DNA from: Nocardioides okcheonensis
Lineage (GTDB): Bacteria; Actinomycetota; Actinomycetes; Propionibacteriales; Nocardioidaceae
Direction: 5' to 3'
Length of the DNA: 64,000 bases
Assembly (NCBI RefSeq): GCF_020991065.1
Contig: NZ_CP087710.1
Span: forward strand, 1,116,001-1,180,000
The translations under genes and the position numbers were made by a program. Position 1 is the stretch's first letter, and the number at the start of each line of letters is the position of its first letter. Under the pieces are notes generated by a model that was not told where the DNA came from, did not search any database, and worked only from the letters and a program-made list of their open reading frames with translations. Positions 18,179-27,359 of the stretch are shown piece by piece.

Positions 18179-18289
18179 GTGGCGGCACACGACACGTTGC
18201 ACGCCATCGTGGCGGCAGACGACACACCTGACGCGCAGATCGGTGTCGTGTGCCGCCACCTTGGGGGCGCGGATGTCGTGTGCCGCCAC
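18179..18289. repeat. 30-bp-phased repeat cluster, right of the nuclease gene
   Basis: The GTGGCGGCACACGACA core is direct at 18179 and 18209 (the latter with one change, GCAGACG). It is inverted at 18244-18259 and 18274-18289. Spacing is again 30 bp, and the copies are nested so that inner pairs with inner and outer with outer. The 14-nt spacers are unlike those of the left cluster and unlike each other. The interval lies upstream of the nuclease gene and downstream of ldt; nothing else is seen in 18061-18320. Confidence 0.9.
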
Positions 18290-18320
18290 CCTCGGGCGGC
18301 GCAAGGCAGGGTGCGCCGAC

Positions 18321-19547
18321 TCAGGAGAGCGCGGAGCCGGCCTTCCAGTCGGCGCGGGAGAGATTCCAGTCGCCGTAGCCGTTCTCGAGGGTCATCTGAC
18401 GGTCGGTGCCGGTGTACTCGACCACGTCGCCGCGGCGGCTCATGGCGTAGAGCCAGCCGGCGTCGGCGGTCGACAGGCCGGTGCAGCCGTGCGAGACGTT
18501 GGCGTGGCCCTGGGAGCCGACCGACCACGGCGCCGCGTGGATGAACTCGCCGGAGTAGGTCACGCGCATGGCCCACTGCACGTCGTCGATGTCGTAGGCC
18601 TCGGGGCTGTCGCGGTTGATGCCGACGGTCTCGGAGTTCATCCGCCTCTCCGCGAACTTCTCCATGATCACCTTGGTGCCGGAGCGGGTGGTGAACCCGG
18701 GCTTGCCCGTGGTGATCGGGAGCGTGCGCAGGAGCGTGCCGTTGTTGAAGACCTGCATCTGGTGGGTCTGCGCGTCGACCTTGTAGACGTGGGCGTCACC
18801 CACCTCGAAGCTGACCTCGCGGTCCTCCTGGCCGTAGATGCCGTTGCCCGCCGGCAGGCTGTTGACGTCGACGTCGACCGTGACGTCCGTCCCGGCCTTC
18901 CAGTAGGTGTGCGGGCGCCAGTGGACCTCCTTGTCGTTCAGCCAGTACCACGACCCCTGCTGGGCGGGCGTGCTGGTGACCGACATGTGCTTCTCGAACA
19001 GCGCGTGGTCGGTGACGGGGAGGTCGAAGGTGACGACGACCGGCATCCCCACCCCCACCGTCTCGCCCTGCAGCGGCGCGATCGACGGGTACGTCTGCTG
19101 GTCGAGGGTGAGGTCGACGGTGTGGAAGGTGCGCGAACGCTCGACGGTGGTGCCGTCGGCACGCGCGGCCCGCGCGGCGATCGTGTAGTCGGTGCCGGGC
19201 TCGAGCGCGGCCGACGAGGTCCAGGTGCCGTCGGCGACGTCGCCGGCGAGGCGGCCCTCGGCCGAGGTGACCTCGACGCCCTCCAGGGTGCCTCCGCTCG
19301 CGGTGACGGTGACGGGCGCGTCGATCGGGACGGACGCGGCGTCGGTGAAGCTGGTGGTGATCCGGACCGGCTCGGCCTTCGTCGTCTCCGCCACGGCCCC
19401 GGGGCTCTCGCCCTGCGGGTCGCCCGCCCCGCCGGCCGTGCGGTCGTCGCACCCGGCCAGCGCGACCAGGCACAGGGTCGCGGCGACGGCGGCCGTACGG
19501 CGACGCAGCGGCGACGGTGACGCGGACGAGGACGCAGCAGGACGCAT
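18321..19547 (-). CDS. L,D-transpeptidase lipoprotein
   Basis: This 408-residue protein makes 3-3 crosslinks in peptidoglycan. It has a basic N-region, a hydrophobic stretch and lipobox LVALAGC (Cys33). Two Ig-like domains fill roughly residues 55-260. The YkuD catalytic domain has HAAPWSVGSQGHANVSHGCT, with the active Cys in HGCTGLS. The arrangement matches the LdtMt2 type. A G-rich ribosome binding site (GGGGGG) lies about 9 nt before ATG 19547. It sits between the qcr and cta blocks without an obvious operon partner. Confidence 0.93.
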   Translation of the reverse strand: MRPAASSSASPSPLRRRTAAVAATLCLVALAGCDDRTAGGAGDPQGESPGAVAETTKAEPVRITTSFTDAASVPIDAPVTVTASGGTLEGVEVTSAEGRLAGDVADGTWTSSAALEPGTDYTIAARAARADGTTVERSRTFHTVDLTLDQQTYPSIAPLQGETVGVGMPVVVTFDLPVTDHALFEKHMSVTSTPAQQGSWYWLNDKEVHWRPHTYWKAGTDVTVDVDVNSLPAGNGIYGQEDREVSFEVGDAHVYKVDAQTHQMQVFNNGTLLRTLPITTGKPGFTTRSGTKVIMEKFAERRMNSETVGINRDSPEAYDIDDVQWAMRVTYSGEFIHAAPWSVGSQGHANVSHGCTGLSTADAGWLYAMSRRGDVVEYTGTDRQMTLENGYGDWNLSRADWKAGSALS

Positions 19548-19593
19548 GCGACAGGACCCCCCAGGACAGCACAGGCAGACAGGTGAAACGGAA

Positions 19594-19626
19594 GAACCCG
19601 TCCAGCGTACGTGCTGGACGGGCTCT
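19594..19626 (-). terminator. Terminator after ctaCDF
   Basis: CCCGTCCAGC (19597-19606) and GCTGGACGGG (19613-19622) form a 10-bp stem with a 6-nt loop, extended by AGA/TCT. It is placed just after the ctaF stop on the minus strand. Confidence 0.75.
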
Positions 19627-19650
19627 GCCGAAGTCGAGGAGGCGCGTGGC

Positions 19651-20049
19651 TCAGTGCGCGTGCTCCCCGCGGTAGTACTCGAAGACGAAGCCGCAGAGCA
19701 CGATCGCCCCGACCACGAAGCCGATGATCACCAGCCACCAGGCGGCGAGCGCGGTGCCGTAGACGACCACGGTCAGCGCGAGCGCGCACCACAGCGGCCA
19801 CCAGGAGTAGGGCGGGAAGAAGCCCAGCTCGCCGGCTCCGTCGGCGATCTCGCCCTCCTTGCGGTCCTCGGGACGGGGGTCCATCCGCGAGGCGTGGAAG
19901 CCGAGGTAGAGGGTGATCATGGCCGTCAGGAGCGCGGTCATCACCAGCGCGGAGGTGCCCGTGGGGTCCTCGGCCAGCATCCAGTAGACCGGGGCGACCA
20001 CGGCCACGAAGACCGTGGTGATCCCGAAGATCCAGGCTTCCGCCTTCAT
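19651..20049 (-). CDS. ctaF: Cytochrome c oxidase subunit 4, actinobacterial type
   Basis: This 132-residue protein has four hydrophobic helices and the typical start [20 protein letters not shown]. It is the small fourth subunit of the actinobacterial aa3 oxidase and helps hold subunits I-III. It overlaps the ctaD stop as ATGA. It ends with an HAH tail. Confidence 0.9.
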   Translation of the reverse strand: MKAEAWIFGITTVFVAVVAPVYWMLAEDPTGTSALVMTALLTAMITLYLGFHASRMDPRPEDRKEGEIADGAGELGFFPPYSWWPLWCALALTVVVYGTALAAWWLVIIGFVVGAIVLCGFVFEYYRGEHAH

Positions 20050-21806
20050 CGCTCGTCTCCCTCGTTGTCGGCGCGCTCGGCGCGCTCGCGCAGCATCTCC
20101 TCACGACCGTCCACGTCGGGGGCGTCGGCGATGCCGCCGTTGCGCTCCGCGTCGTGCTCCTCGAGCTCGCGCAGCGCGACCTCGGGGTGGTGCAGGTCGA
20201 ACGCCGGCGACTCCGAGCGGATGCGCGGCAGCGTGTGGAAGTTGTGGCGCGGCGGGGGCGAGCTGGTCGCCCACTCCAGGGAGCGGCCCCAGCCCCACGG
20301 GTCGTCCACCTCGACCTTCGGGCCCTTGGCGGACACGTAGACGTTGTAGAGGAACGGCAGCATCGAGGCACCGAGCAGGAACGACCCGACCGTGGAGATC
20401 TGGTTGAGCGTGGTGAACCCGTCGCCCGGCAGGTAGTCGGCGTAGCGGCGCGGCATGCCCTCGACGCCCAGCCAGTGCTGCACGAGGAACGTGGCGTGGA
20501 AGCCGATGAACAGCACCCAGAAGTGCACCTTGCCGAGACGCTCGTCGAGCATCTTGCCGGTCATCTTCGGCCACCAGAAGTAGAAGCCGGCGAACATCGC
20601 GAACACCACGGTGCCGAAGACGACGTAGTGGAAGTGCGCGACCACGAAGTAGGAGTCCGACACGTGGAAGTCCAGCGGCGGGCTGGCCAGGATGACACCG
20701 GTCAGGCCACCGAAGAGGAACGTCGTCAGGAAGCCGACCGACCACAGCATCGGGGTGTCGAACGACAGCGAGCCGCCCCACATCGTGCCGATCCAGTTGA
20801 AGAACTTCACGCCGGTGGGCACCGCGATCAGGAACGTCATGCCGGAGAAGAACGGCAGGTCGACCGCACCGGTGACGTACATGTGGTGGGCCCACACGGC
20901 GACAGACAGCATCGCGATGCCGAGGGTCGCGGCGACCAGGCCGACGTAGCCGAAGATCGGCTTGCGGCTGAACACCGGCAGGATCTCGGAGATGATGCCG
21001 AAGAACGGCAGCGCGATGATGTAGACCTCGGGGTGGCCGAAGAACCAGAACAGGTGCTGCCACAGGATCGGACCGCCGTGCGACGGGTCGAAGACGTGGG
21101 CCCCGAGGATCCGGTCGGCCTCCAGCGAGAGCAGGGCGCCCGCGAGGATCGGGAACACCATGATCACGAGCATGCTGGTGATCAGCGTGTTCCACACGAA
21201 GATCGGCATCCGGAACAGCGTCATGCCGGGGGCACGCATGCAGATGATGGTGGTGATGAAGTTGACGCCACCGAGGATCGAGCCCAGACCGGCCATCCAC
21301 AGGCCCATGATCCAGAGGTCACCGCCGACGCCGGGGCTGCGGACGGCGTCCGACAGCGGCGTGTAGGCGAACCAGCCGAAGTCGGCGGCGCCCTGCGGCG
21401 TGAGGAAGCCGGACCCGGCGATCAGGCCGCCGAACAGGAACAGCCAGTAGCTGAACATGTTGAGGCGCGGGAACGCGACGTCCGGCGCACCGATCTGCAG
21501 CGGCATGATCACGTTGGCGAAGCCGAAGAACAGCGGCGTCGCGAACAGCAGCAGCATGATCGTGCCGTGCATCGTGAACAGCTGGTTGTAGAGCTGGTCG
21601 TTGACGACCTGCATGCCGGGGTAGGCCAGCTCGGCGCGGATCAGCATCGCCATCAGGCCGGCGGCGAGGAACCAGGCGAACGAGGTGACCAGGTACATCT
21701 TGCCGATGAGCTTGTGGTCCGTCGTCGTGAGCAGGCGGACCACCTGCTGGCCGAGGGTCTTCTCCTTGACCGTGCCCTGGTGGGTGGCTGCGGTGGCGGC
21801 GCTCAC
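20046..21806 (-). CDS. ctaD: Cytochrome c oxidase subunit I
   Basis: The 586-residue protein has 12 membrane helices. The haem-copper motifs are present: [14 protein letters not shown] for CuB His and the cross-linked Tyr, HHMY for the next CuB ligands, and HFHYV for haem a/a3. It reduces oxygen to water and pumps protons. GTG 21806 overlaps the ctaC stop as GTGA and matches the family start better than the longer frame. Confidence 0.95.
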   Translation of the reverse strand: MSAATAATHQGTVKEKTLGQQVVRLLTTTDHKLIGKMYLVTSFAWFLAAGLMAMLIRAELAYPGMQVVNDQLYNQLFTMHGTIMLLLFATPLFFGFANVIMPLQIGAPDVAFPRLNMFSYWLFLFGGLIAGSGFLTPQGAADFGWFAYTPLSDAVRSPGVGGDLWIMGLWMAGLGSILGGVNFITTIICMRAPGMTLFRMPIFVWNTLITSMLVIMVFPILAGALLSLEADRILGAHVFDPSHGGPILWQHLFWFFGHPEVYIIALPFFGIISEILPVFSRKPIFGYVGLVAATLGIAMLSVAVWAHHMYVTGAVDLPFFSGMTFLIAVPTGVKFFNWIGTMWGGSLSFDTPMLWSVGFLTTFLFGGLTGVILASPPLDFHVSDSYFVVAHFHYVVFGTVVFAMFAGFYFWWPKMTGKMLDERLGKVHFWVLFIGFHATFLVQHWLGVEGMPRRYADYLPGDGFTTLNQISTVGSFLLGASMLPFLYNVYVSAKGPKVEVDDPWGWGRSLEWATSSPPPRHNFHTLPRIRSESPAFDLHHPEVALRELEEHDAERNGGIADAPDVDGREEMLRERAERADNEGDER

Positions 21807-22729
21807 TCCTGGGCTCCTTCCGATGCGGTCTCGAGACCGACCTGGTCGTTGACGTAGGTGCCGCCGAGGACGGGCGAGGCGGCGGTGTTGCCGGCCTCGG
21901 CCAGGTCGCTCAGGTAGGAGTCGTACTCCTCCTGGCTGACGACCTCGACGTTGAAGAGCATCCGCGAGTGCGAGACGCCGCAGAGCTCGTAGCACTTGCC
22001 CTTGTAGGTGCCCTCGACGGTCGGGGTGACCTGGAGCTTGTTGACGCGACCGGGGATGACGTCCATCTTCACGAGGAAGGCCGGGACGCCGAAGTCGTGG
22101 ATCACGTCGGGCGAGTGCAGGTTGAACTGGATGGTCTGGTCGACCGGCAGGACCAGCGTCGGGATGTCCCGGCCGGTGCCCGAGGTGTAGACGTACTCGT
22201 CGTAGGCGAAGTCGCCCTCCTCGCCGTTGGCGGCCGGCTCACCGGTCGCGGAGGTGTCCTGGTCGCCGACGCCGTAGTTGAAGGTCCAGGACCACTGCTG
22301 GCCCGTGACCTCGACGGTCATGTCGGGGTCGGGGACGATCTTGATGACCTCGTCCTGGACGCGCACGGTGTGGAAGAAGAACACCACGCACATGAGGACC
22401 GGGGCGATCGTGTAGAAGACCTCGAGGGGCAGGTTGTAGCGGGTCTGGCGCGGCACCTCGTCGTCGCTGCGACGGCGGAAGCGCACCACGGCGTAGAAGA
22501 TGAGGCCCCAGACGATGACGCCGGTGACCATCGCGGCCACCCACGCCCACTTCCAGAGCTCGTAGGTGTAGGGACCCTGGGCGCTCGCGCGGTCGGGCAT
22601 CGCGAGGTTGCGGATCTGGTGCTGGTCGGCCTCGGAACAACCGGCCAGCACCAGCATCGTCACGCCCAGCAGCGCGACCCTCAGCACGCGGCGGGGCACG
22701 GCTGTGAGGTTGGGGACTTGCAGACCCAC
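21803..22729 (-). CDS. ctaC: Cytochrome c oxidase subunit II
   Basis: The 308-residue subunit holds CuA. It has a lipoprotein signal with LVLAGC (Cys31), two membrane helices (about 60-125), an extracytoplasmic cupredoxin domain, and the CuA motif [14 protein letters not shown]. It receives electrons from QcrC. GTG 22729 is chosen because GAGAGAGG lies at a suitable distance upstream and the longer frame lacks a signal sequence. Confidence 0.95.
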   Translation of the reverse strand: MGLQVPNLTAVPRRVLRVALLGVTMLVLAGCSEADQHQIRNLAMPDRASAQGPYTYELWKWAWVAAMVTGVIVWGLIFYAVVRFRRRSDDEVPRQTRYNLPLEVFYTIAPVLMCVVFFFHTVRVQDEVIKIVPDPDMTVEVTGQQWSWTFNYGVGDQDTSATGEPAANGEEGDFAYDEYVYTSGTGRDIPTLVLPVDQTIQFNLHSPDVIHDFGVPAFLVKMDVIPGRVNKLQVTPTVEGTYKGKCYELCGVSHSRMLFNVEVVSQEEYDSYLSDLAEAGNTAASPVLGGTYVNDQVGLETASEGAQE

Positions 22730-22880
22730 TGACGAGCCTCTCTCTCGGTCCTTCTCGACGAGGAAAAGAGTATCCCCAACGGGGAGGGTCGTGCCGGGCA
22801 GGGTCGGGTGTCGTCCGATCCGCGGCCACCTCGACCGGCGCCCCCGCGACCGACGGGCGCCCCGTGGCAGAGTTCGGTGC

Positions 22881-23996
22881 GTGACCGGGCCCGCCGACCT
22901 CGACAGCGCGTCGTCGACGCCGCTGCACCCGGCGGCCCGCGAGGTGCTCCTCGCCGCGCTGGAGCGGGGCTGGGCCGACCCCCGGCGGCTGCACCGGGCC
23001 GGGCGCGACGCCCGCCTGCTGCTCGACAACGCCCGCGAAGCGACCGCCGACGCCCTCGGCGTGCGGCCGGACGAGGTCACGTTCACGCCGAGCGGCACCC
23101 ACGCGGTGCACCTGGGGCTGCTGGGGCTGCTGAGGGGCTCGCGGCGCGGCGACGGGGTCGTCCACGCCGCCGTCGAGCACTCCGCCGTGCGCCACGCCGT
23201 CGCGTGGGGCGGCCGGACCGTCGAGGTCGGCGTGGAGCGGGACGGCCGGGTCCGCGCCGACGACCTCGTCCGCGGCGCGACCGCACCCGGGACCGGCGTG
23301 GCGGCCCTGCAGACGGCGAACCACGAGGTGGGCACGCTCCAGGACCTCGACGGCCTCGACCTGCCCGACGACGTACCGCTCTTCACCGACGCCTGCGCCT
23401 CGATGGGGCGACTGCCCCTGCCCGCCGGCTGGACGGCGGCGGCCGGCTCGGCGCACAAGTGGGGCGGTCCGGCGGGCGTCGGCGTGCTGCTGGTGCGCAA
23501 GCGCGCCCGCTGGCGCAACCCGTTCCCCGACGACGACCGCGTCGACGAGCGCTCGACCGGCTTCGAGAACGTCCCCGCCGTCCTCGCCGCGGCGGCCGCG
23601 CTGCAGGCGGTGGTGGCCGAGCGCGACGAGGTGGGCGCGCGCCAGCACGGGCTCGTCGACGTCGTACGCCGCCGGGTGGCCGCGGAGGTGCCCGACGTCG
23701 AGGTCTTGGGCGACCCGGTGCGGCGGCTCCCCCACCTCGTGACGTTCTCCTGCCTCTACGTCGACGGCGAGGCGCTGGTCACCGAGCTCGACCGCCGCGG
23801 CTTCGGGGTCGCGAGCGGCTCGGCCTGCACGGCGTCGACGCTGACCCCGAGTGCCGTGCTGGAGGCGATGGGCGTGCTCACCCACGGCAACGTGCGGCTC
23901 TCGCTGCAGCGCGACGCGACCCGCGCCGACGTCGACGCGCTGTGCGACGCCCTGCCCGAGGTCGTCGCCGGGATCCGGGCCAGGGTGGGGCTGTGA
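22881..23996 (+). CDS. Cysteine desulfurase, class V aminotransferase fold
   Basis: The 371-residue PLP enzyme releases sulfur from cysteine as an enzyme-bound persulfide. The PLP lysine is in GSAHKWGGPAGVG, the active Cys is in GSACTAST, and the early motif LDSASSTPLHPAAREVL is family-typical. It starts at GTG 22881, with a weak CAGAGT box 7 nt upstream. Its stop overlaps the TusA-like gene, so the two form a sulfur-relay pair. The paralogue type (IscS or NifS-like) cannot be settled. Confidence 0.9.
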   Translation: MTGPADLDSASSTPLHPAAREVLLAALERGWADPRRLHRAGRDARLLLDNAREATADALGVRPDEVTFTPSGTHAVHLGLLGLLRGSRRGDGVVHAAVEHSAVRHAVAWGGRTVEVGVERDGRVRADDLVRGATAPGTGVAALQTANHEVGTLQDLDGLDLPDDVPLFTDACASMGRLPLPAGWTAAAGSAHKWGGPAGVGVLLVRKRARWRNPFPDDDRVDERSTGFENVPAVLAAAAALQAVVAERDEVGARQHGLVDVVRRRVAAEVPDVEVLGDPVRRLPHLVTFSCLYVDGEALVTELDRRGFGVASGSACTASTLTPSAVLEAMGVLTHGNVRLSLQRDATRADVDALCDALPEVVAGIRARVGL

Positions 23997-24247
23997 GCGC
24001 CCCGCACGACGCGCACGCCGTCGCCCTGGAGCTGGACTGCACCGCCCTCCCCTGCCCGATGCCCATCATCGAGCTCGCCCGGCACCTCGCCGACGTCGAG
24101 GTGGGGGACCTCATCGCCGTGGTGGCGATGGACGCCGCCGCTGCGGTCGACGTCCCGGCCTGGTGCCGGATGAAGGGGCAGGACTACGTCGGCGCAGACG
24201 TCACCGACGACGGGCGCCCGCGCTACGTCGTCCGCCGGGTCACCTGA
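23993..24247 (+). CDS. TusA-family sulfur carrier protein
   Basis: This 84-residue protein has the CPMP motif in LDCTALPCPMPIIELA, where the first Cys carries the persulfide, and the usual two-helix, four-strand length. It is coupled to the cysteine desulfurase by a GTGA overlap, so it probably accepts sulfur from it. The final acceptor is not evident. Confidence 0.9.
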   Translation: MSAPHDAHAVALELDCTALPCPMPIIELARHLADVEVGDLIAVVAMDAAAAVDVPAWCRMKGQDYVGADVTDDGRPRYVVRRVT

Positions 24248-24262
24248 GCGTCCACGGCTGCA

Positions 24263-24370
24263 CTCGAGCGGACCCATGGCCGCCTGACGCACGCCGTGGT
24301 CGCTAGACGCACGCCGTGGTCGCTAGACGCACGCCATGCCGGGCGTCGAGCGGCCATTGGTCCGCTCGAC
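24263..24370. repeat. Long inverted repeat enclosing a 20-bp tandem repeat
   Basis: Arms of 21 bp at 24263-24283 and 24350-24370 match at 19 of 21 positions as reverse complements (core GCGGCCATNGGTCCGCTCGA). Between them GACGCACGCCGTGGTCGCTA is repeated at 24286 and 24306, with a partial third copy at 24326. It lies between convergent genes tusA-like and adoK. Confidence 0.85.
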
Positions 24371-24396
24371 ACCCGCCGCGGACGCTGCCACGGCGC

Positions 24397-24444
24397 CCGG
24401 GTCAGGGCCGGGTCAGGGCCGGGTCAGGGCCGGGTCAGGGCCGG
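24397..24444. repeat. 11-bp tandem repeat over the adoK stop codon
   Basis: CCGGGTCAGGG is repeated four times from 24397 to 24440, plus CCGG. The adoK stop codon (24435-24437) lies inside the last copy, so the other copies are 3' untranslated sequence of adoK. Confidence 0.9.
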
Positions 24445-25421
24445 ATCGTCTGCAGGTGCGGCGCGAAGTCCGCGACGGCGTCGTCGCCGTAGGTGGCCGC
24501 GCAGCGGGCGAGGAAGGCCTCGCGGGAGATCTCGTACTCCTGGGTGCCGACCTGCTCGACGACGTAGACGGCGAGCAGGCATCCGAGCTGGGCGGCACGC
24601 TCGTGACCGAGGCCCCAGCTGAGCGCGGCCATGAAACCGGCGCGGAACGCGTCGCCCACGCCGGTCGGCTCGACCTTCTCGATCTCGGGCACGGCCGGCA
24701 CCACGACCGACTCCTCGCCGGCGCGGTCGATCCGGACGCCGGCGGGGCCGAGGGTCACCACCCACGTCCCGACCCGCGAGAGCACCTCCTCGGCGCTCCA
24801 GCCGGTCTTCTGGGTGATCAGGCTGGCCTCGTACTCGTTGGAGAACAGGATCTCCGCGCCGTCGATGAGCGGGCGGATCAGGTCGCCGTCGCCGAAGGCG
24901 AGCTGCTGGGACGGGTCGGCCAGGAAGCGGTAGCCGCGCTGGCGGCACTCCTCGGTGTGGCGCAGCATCCCCTGCGGGTCGTCGGGGCCGATGATCACGT
25001 AGTCCGGCTCGCCGACCCGGTCGACGATCGGCTTGAGCTCGATCTCGCGCGACTCGCTCATCGCACCGGCGTAGAAGCTCGCGATCTGCGCGTGCGCGGT
25101 GTCGTTGGTGCACACGAAGCGCGCCGTGTGCCGCGTCTGCGAGACGTGGACCGAGTCGCAGTCGACGTTGTGGCGCTCGAGCCACGCGCGGTACTCGGCG
25201 AAGTCCTCGCCGACGGCGCCGACGAGGACCGGACGGAGGCCGAGGTTGCCCAGGCCGAAGCAGATGTTGGCCGCGCAGCCGCCGCGTCGGACCTCGAGGT
25301 CCTCGACGAGGAAGGACACCGACAGCTTGTCGAGCTGGTCGACGACCAGGCTGTCGGAGAACCTTCCCGGGAAGGACATCAGGTGGTCGGTCGCGATGGA
25401 TCCGGCTACGAGGAGGGACAC
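24435..25421 (-). CDS. adoK: Adenosine kinase, PfkB family
   Basis: The 328-residue protein closely follows M. tuberculosis AdoK (Rv2202c, earlier called CbhK): AGSIATDHLMSFPGRFSD at the start, FYAGAMSE, ADPSQQLA and the anion-hole/catalytic motif PTGVGDAFRAGF. It phosphorylates adenosine to AMP with ATP. Its place upstream of ctaC is also conserved. GTG 25421 aligns with the known start; a second GTG at 25433 is possible. The final codons run into the 11-bp repeat. Confidence 0.88.
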   Translation of the reverse strand: MSLLVAGSIATDHLMSFPGRFSDSLVVDQLDKLSVSFLVEDLEVRRGGCAANICFGLGNLGLRPVLVGAVGEDFAEYRAWLERHNVDCDSVHVSQTRHTARFVCTNDTAHAQIASFYAGAMSESREIELKPIVDRVGEPDYVIIGPDDPQGMLRHTEECRQRGYRFLADPSQQLAFGDGDLIRPLIDGAEILFSNEYEASLITQKTGWSAEEVLSRVGTWVVTLGPAGVRIDRAGEESVVVPAVPEIEKVEPTGVGDAFRAGFMAALSWGLGHERAAQLGCLLAVYVVEQVGTQEYEISREAFLARCAATYGDDAVADFAPHLQTIRP

Positions 25422-25472
25422 GCCGCGGAACACTACCTTTCGGTACGTCTCCGGATACCAATCAGTAGCCAA

Positions 25473-25485
25473 TAGCGTCGTCCCC
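25473..25485 (+). promoter_or_regulatory. Leaderless promoter of the 88-residue protein gene
   Basis: TAGCGT at 25473-25478 is followed by 7 nt and ATG 25486. The divergent adoK gene starts only 64 bp away. Confidence 0.5.
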
Positions 25486-25752
25486 ATGACGACCTCGACG
25501 CCGCGTCCGCAGCGCCCCTCGCACCTCGTCCACGACGAGCTGGCGACCCCGCAGGAGATGGCGGCCGACTGCCGCGCCGCGGGTCGCAACCTCGGTCTCG
25601 AGGCCCGGCTGGAGCGGGCGGCGCGAGCCGCGGTGTCGGCACCCCCGAGCATCCGGTTCGAGGACTACCCGGCCGAGGTCGGCAAGCGCGAGATCCGCGT
25701 GTCGGACGCCGCCGCGCGCCTCGCCGCCGCGCTCCACCTGCACCTGGACTGA
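25486..25752 (+). CDS. Conserved small protein, function unknown
   Basis: The 88-residue product is soluble, with no membrane helix or cysteine motif. It has an N-terminal Pro/Arg-rich stretch, a helical centre (RNLGLEARLERAARAAVS), and a C-terminal helix ending LAAALHLHLD. I do not recognise the family. Coding is supported by the promoter spacing and by a strong terminator just after the stop. Confidence 0.6.
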   Translation: MTTSTPRPQRPSHLVHDELATPQEMAADCRAAGRNLGLEARLERAARAAVSAPPSIRFEDYPAEVGKREIRVSDAAARLAAALHLHLD

Positions 25753-25763
25753 CCCGCGGACGA

Positions 25764-25797
25764 CGAAGGGCCCCAGCCGTGCGGCTGGGGCCCTTCG
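25764..25797. terminator. Bidirectional terminator
   Basis: CGAAGGGCCCCAGCC and its exact reverse complement flank a GTGC loop, giving a perfect 15-bp stem. It lies between the convergent small-protein gene and erpA. Confidence 0.88.
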
Positions 25798-25808
25798 TCG
25801 TGGTCAGC

Positions 25809-26168
25809 TCAGTGGAAGCTGTCGCCGCAGGCGCACGAGCCGGTGGCGTTGGGGTTGTCGATGGTGAAGCCCTGCTTCTCGATGGTGTCGACGAAGTCGA
25901 TCTCGGCACCGTTGAGGTAGGGGACGCTCATCCGGTCGACGACGACGGTCACGCCGTCGAAGTCGGTGGTGACGTCGCCGTCGAGGGTGCGCTCGTCGAA
26001 GAACAGCTGGTAGCGCAGGCCCGAGCAGCCACCCGGCTGCACGGAGATGCGCAGGGCCAGGTCGTCACGGCCCTCCTGCTCGAGGAGGCTCTTCACCTTG
26101 CCCGCGGCGACAGCGGAGAGGTTGATCTGGTCGGTGCGGCGCTCAGTGGTCTCGACCTGCTCGGTCAT
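25809..26168 (-). CDS. erpA: Iron-sulfur cluster insertion protein ErpA
   Basis: This 119-residue A-type carrier delivers Fe-S clusters to apo-enzymes. The three conserved cysteines are present in PGGCSGLRY and GSCACGDSF. The N-terminal 15 residues are polar and variable. ATG 26168 has GGAG about 10 nt upstream. The position beside glycerate kinase matches Rv2204c-Rv2205c. NadA at 30030, which needs a 4Fe-4S cluster, is a possible client. Confidence 0.93.
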   Translation of the reverse strand: MTEQVETTERRTDQINLSAVAAGKVKSLLEQEGRDDLALRISVQPGGCSGLRYQLFFDERTLDGDVTTDFDGVTVVVDRMSVPYLNGAEIDFVDTIEKQGFTIDNPNATGSCACGDSFH

Positions 26169-26235
26169 CTCATCACTCCAAGTCTCGGGGTCTTGCTCGT
26201 CCCAATGGTCGCACACCCGAGGTTATTCCCGGCCG

Positions 26236-27318
26236 TCACCGCGACCACGTGCGGGCCACCCGCTCGGCCAGCTCGGCCAGCGCGTCCGCGGGGGCCCCGA
26301 GGGCGCGCTCCTCCCCCACCAGCTCGACCAGCGAGTACGCCGACTCGATGCCGAGCGCACGCATCTCCCGCGAGCCCACGAGCACCTGCCCGGCCAGGGC
26401 GACGCACGGGCGCAGCGCCTCGGCCGCCACGCTCGCGACGCCGTAGGGCACCTTGCCGGCTCGGCTGGAGAAGTCGAAGGCACCCTCGCCGGTCAGGACG
26501 AGGTCCGCGGCCCGCGCGCGGGCGGCCAGGTCCACCGCCTCGGCGACCAGCTCGATGCCGGGCTCGCGGGTCGCGCCGAGGGCGAGCAGGGCGTAGCCGA
26601 TCCCGCCGGCGGCACCGGCGCCCTTCTCGAGCGATGTACGCCGGTCCGTGGCGGCCGCGAACGCCTCGAGCCAGCCGTCGACGACGGCGATCCGCTCCTC
26701 GACGATGCCCTTCTGGGGTCCGAAGGTCTTGGCAGCGCCGAAGAGACCGGTCAGCGGGTTGTCCACGTCGCTGGCCACGACCAGGGTGACCCCGGCGAGC
26801 CCGTCCCGGGCCGGCCCGAGGTCGACCCGCGTGACACCGGCCAGCCCCGCCGGTCCGGACGACAGGTCGGCGTCGGCCTCCGCCCCCAGCGCCGCCAGCA
26901 CGCCTGCCCCGCCGTCGGTCGTCCCCGAGCCGCCCAGTCCGACGACGACCGTCGTCGCCCCGCCCTCGACCGCGGCGAGCACGAGCTCGCCGACGCCCCG
27001 GCTGGTCGCGGCCTCGGGGTCGCCGTCGGCGAGGTGCAGGCCCGCCGCCTGCGCGCACTCGACGTAGGCCGTGGTCCCGACGCGGAGCACGACGGCCGGG
27101 ACCGGCGAGCCGTGCGGTCCGGAGACCGTGACGGCCGAGAGCTCGCCGCCGCGGGCGGCGTGCAGCACGTCGACGAAGCCGGGGCCGCCGTCGGCCATCG
27201 GCGCGAGGTCGAGGTCGTCGTCGGGCGCCTGCCTGCGCCAGCCGTCAGCGATGGCCTCGGCCGCCTCCACCGCGGTGAGGGTGCCGGCGAACTTGTCGGG
27301 AGCGATCAGCACGCGCAT
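26236..27318 (-). CDS. glxK: Glycerate kinase
   Basis: The 360-residue protein phosphorylates glycerate. It has the family start LIAPDKFAGTLTAVEAA, PMADGGPGFVDVL, and VGLGGSGTTDGGAGVLAALG for nucleotide binding. Its length is normal. An AAGGAT box lies 6 nt before ATG 27318, which suggests a leaderless message. It runs divergently from the SRPBCC gene and 67 bp upstream of erpA on the same strand. Confidence 0.93.
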   Translation of the reverse strand: MRVLIAPDKFAGTLTAVEAAEAIADGWRRQAPDDDLDLAPMADGGPGFVDVLHAARGGELSAVTVSGPHGSPVPAVVLRVGTTAYVECAQAAGLHLADGDPEAATSRGVGELVLAAVEGGATTVVVGLGGSGTTDGGAGVLAALGAEADADLSSGPAGLAGVTRVDLGPARDGLAGVTLVVASDVDNPLTGLFGAAKTFGPQKGIVEERIAVVDGWLEAFAAATDRRTSLEKGAGAAGGIGYALLALGATREPGIELVAEAVDLAARARAADLVLTGEGAFDFSSRAGKVPYGVASVAAEALRPCVALAGQVLVGSREMRALGIESAYSLVELVGEERALGAPADALAELAERVARTWSR

Positions 27319-27359
27319 GGCTGCATCCTTGCAGTGGACCCGTCGGGCATGCTGGGCGC

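Noticed and set aside
22730..23518. N-terminal extension of CtaC
   Set aside because: It is antisense to the cysteine desulfurase and would bury the lipoprotein signal.
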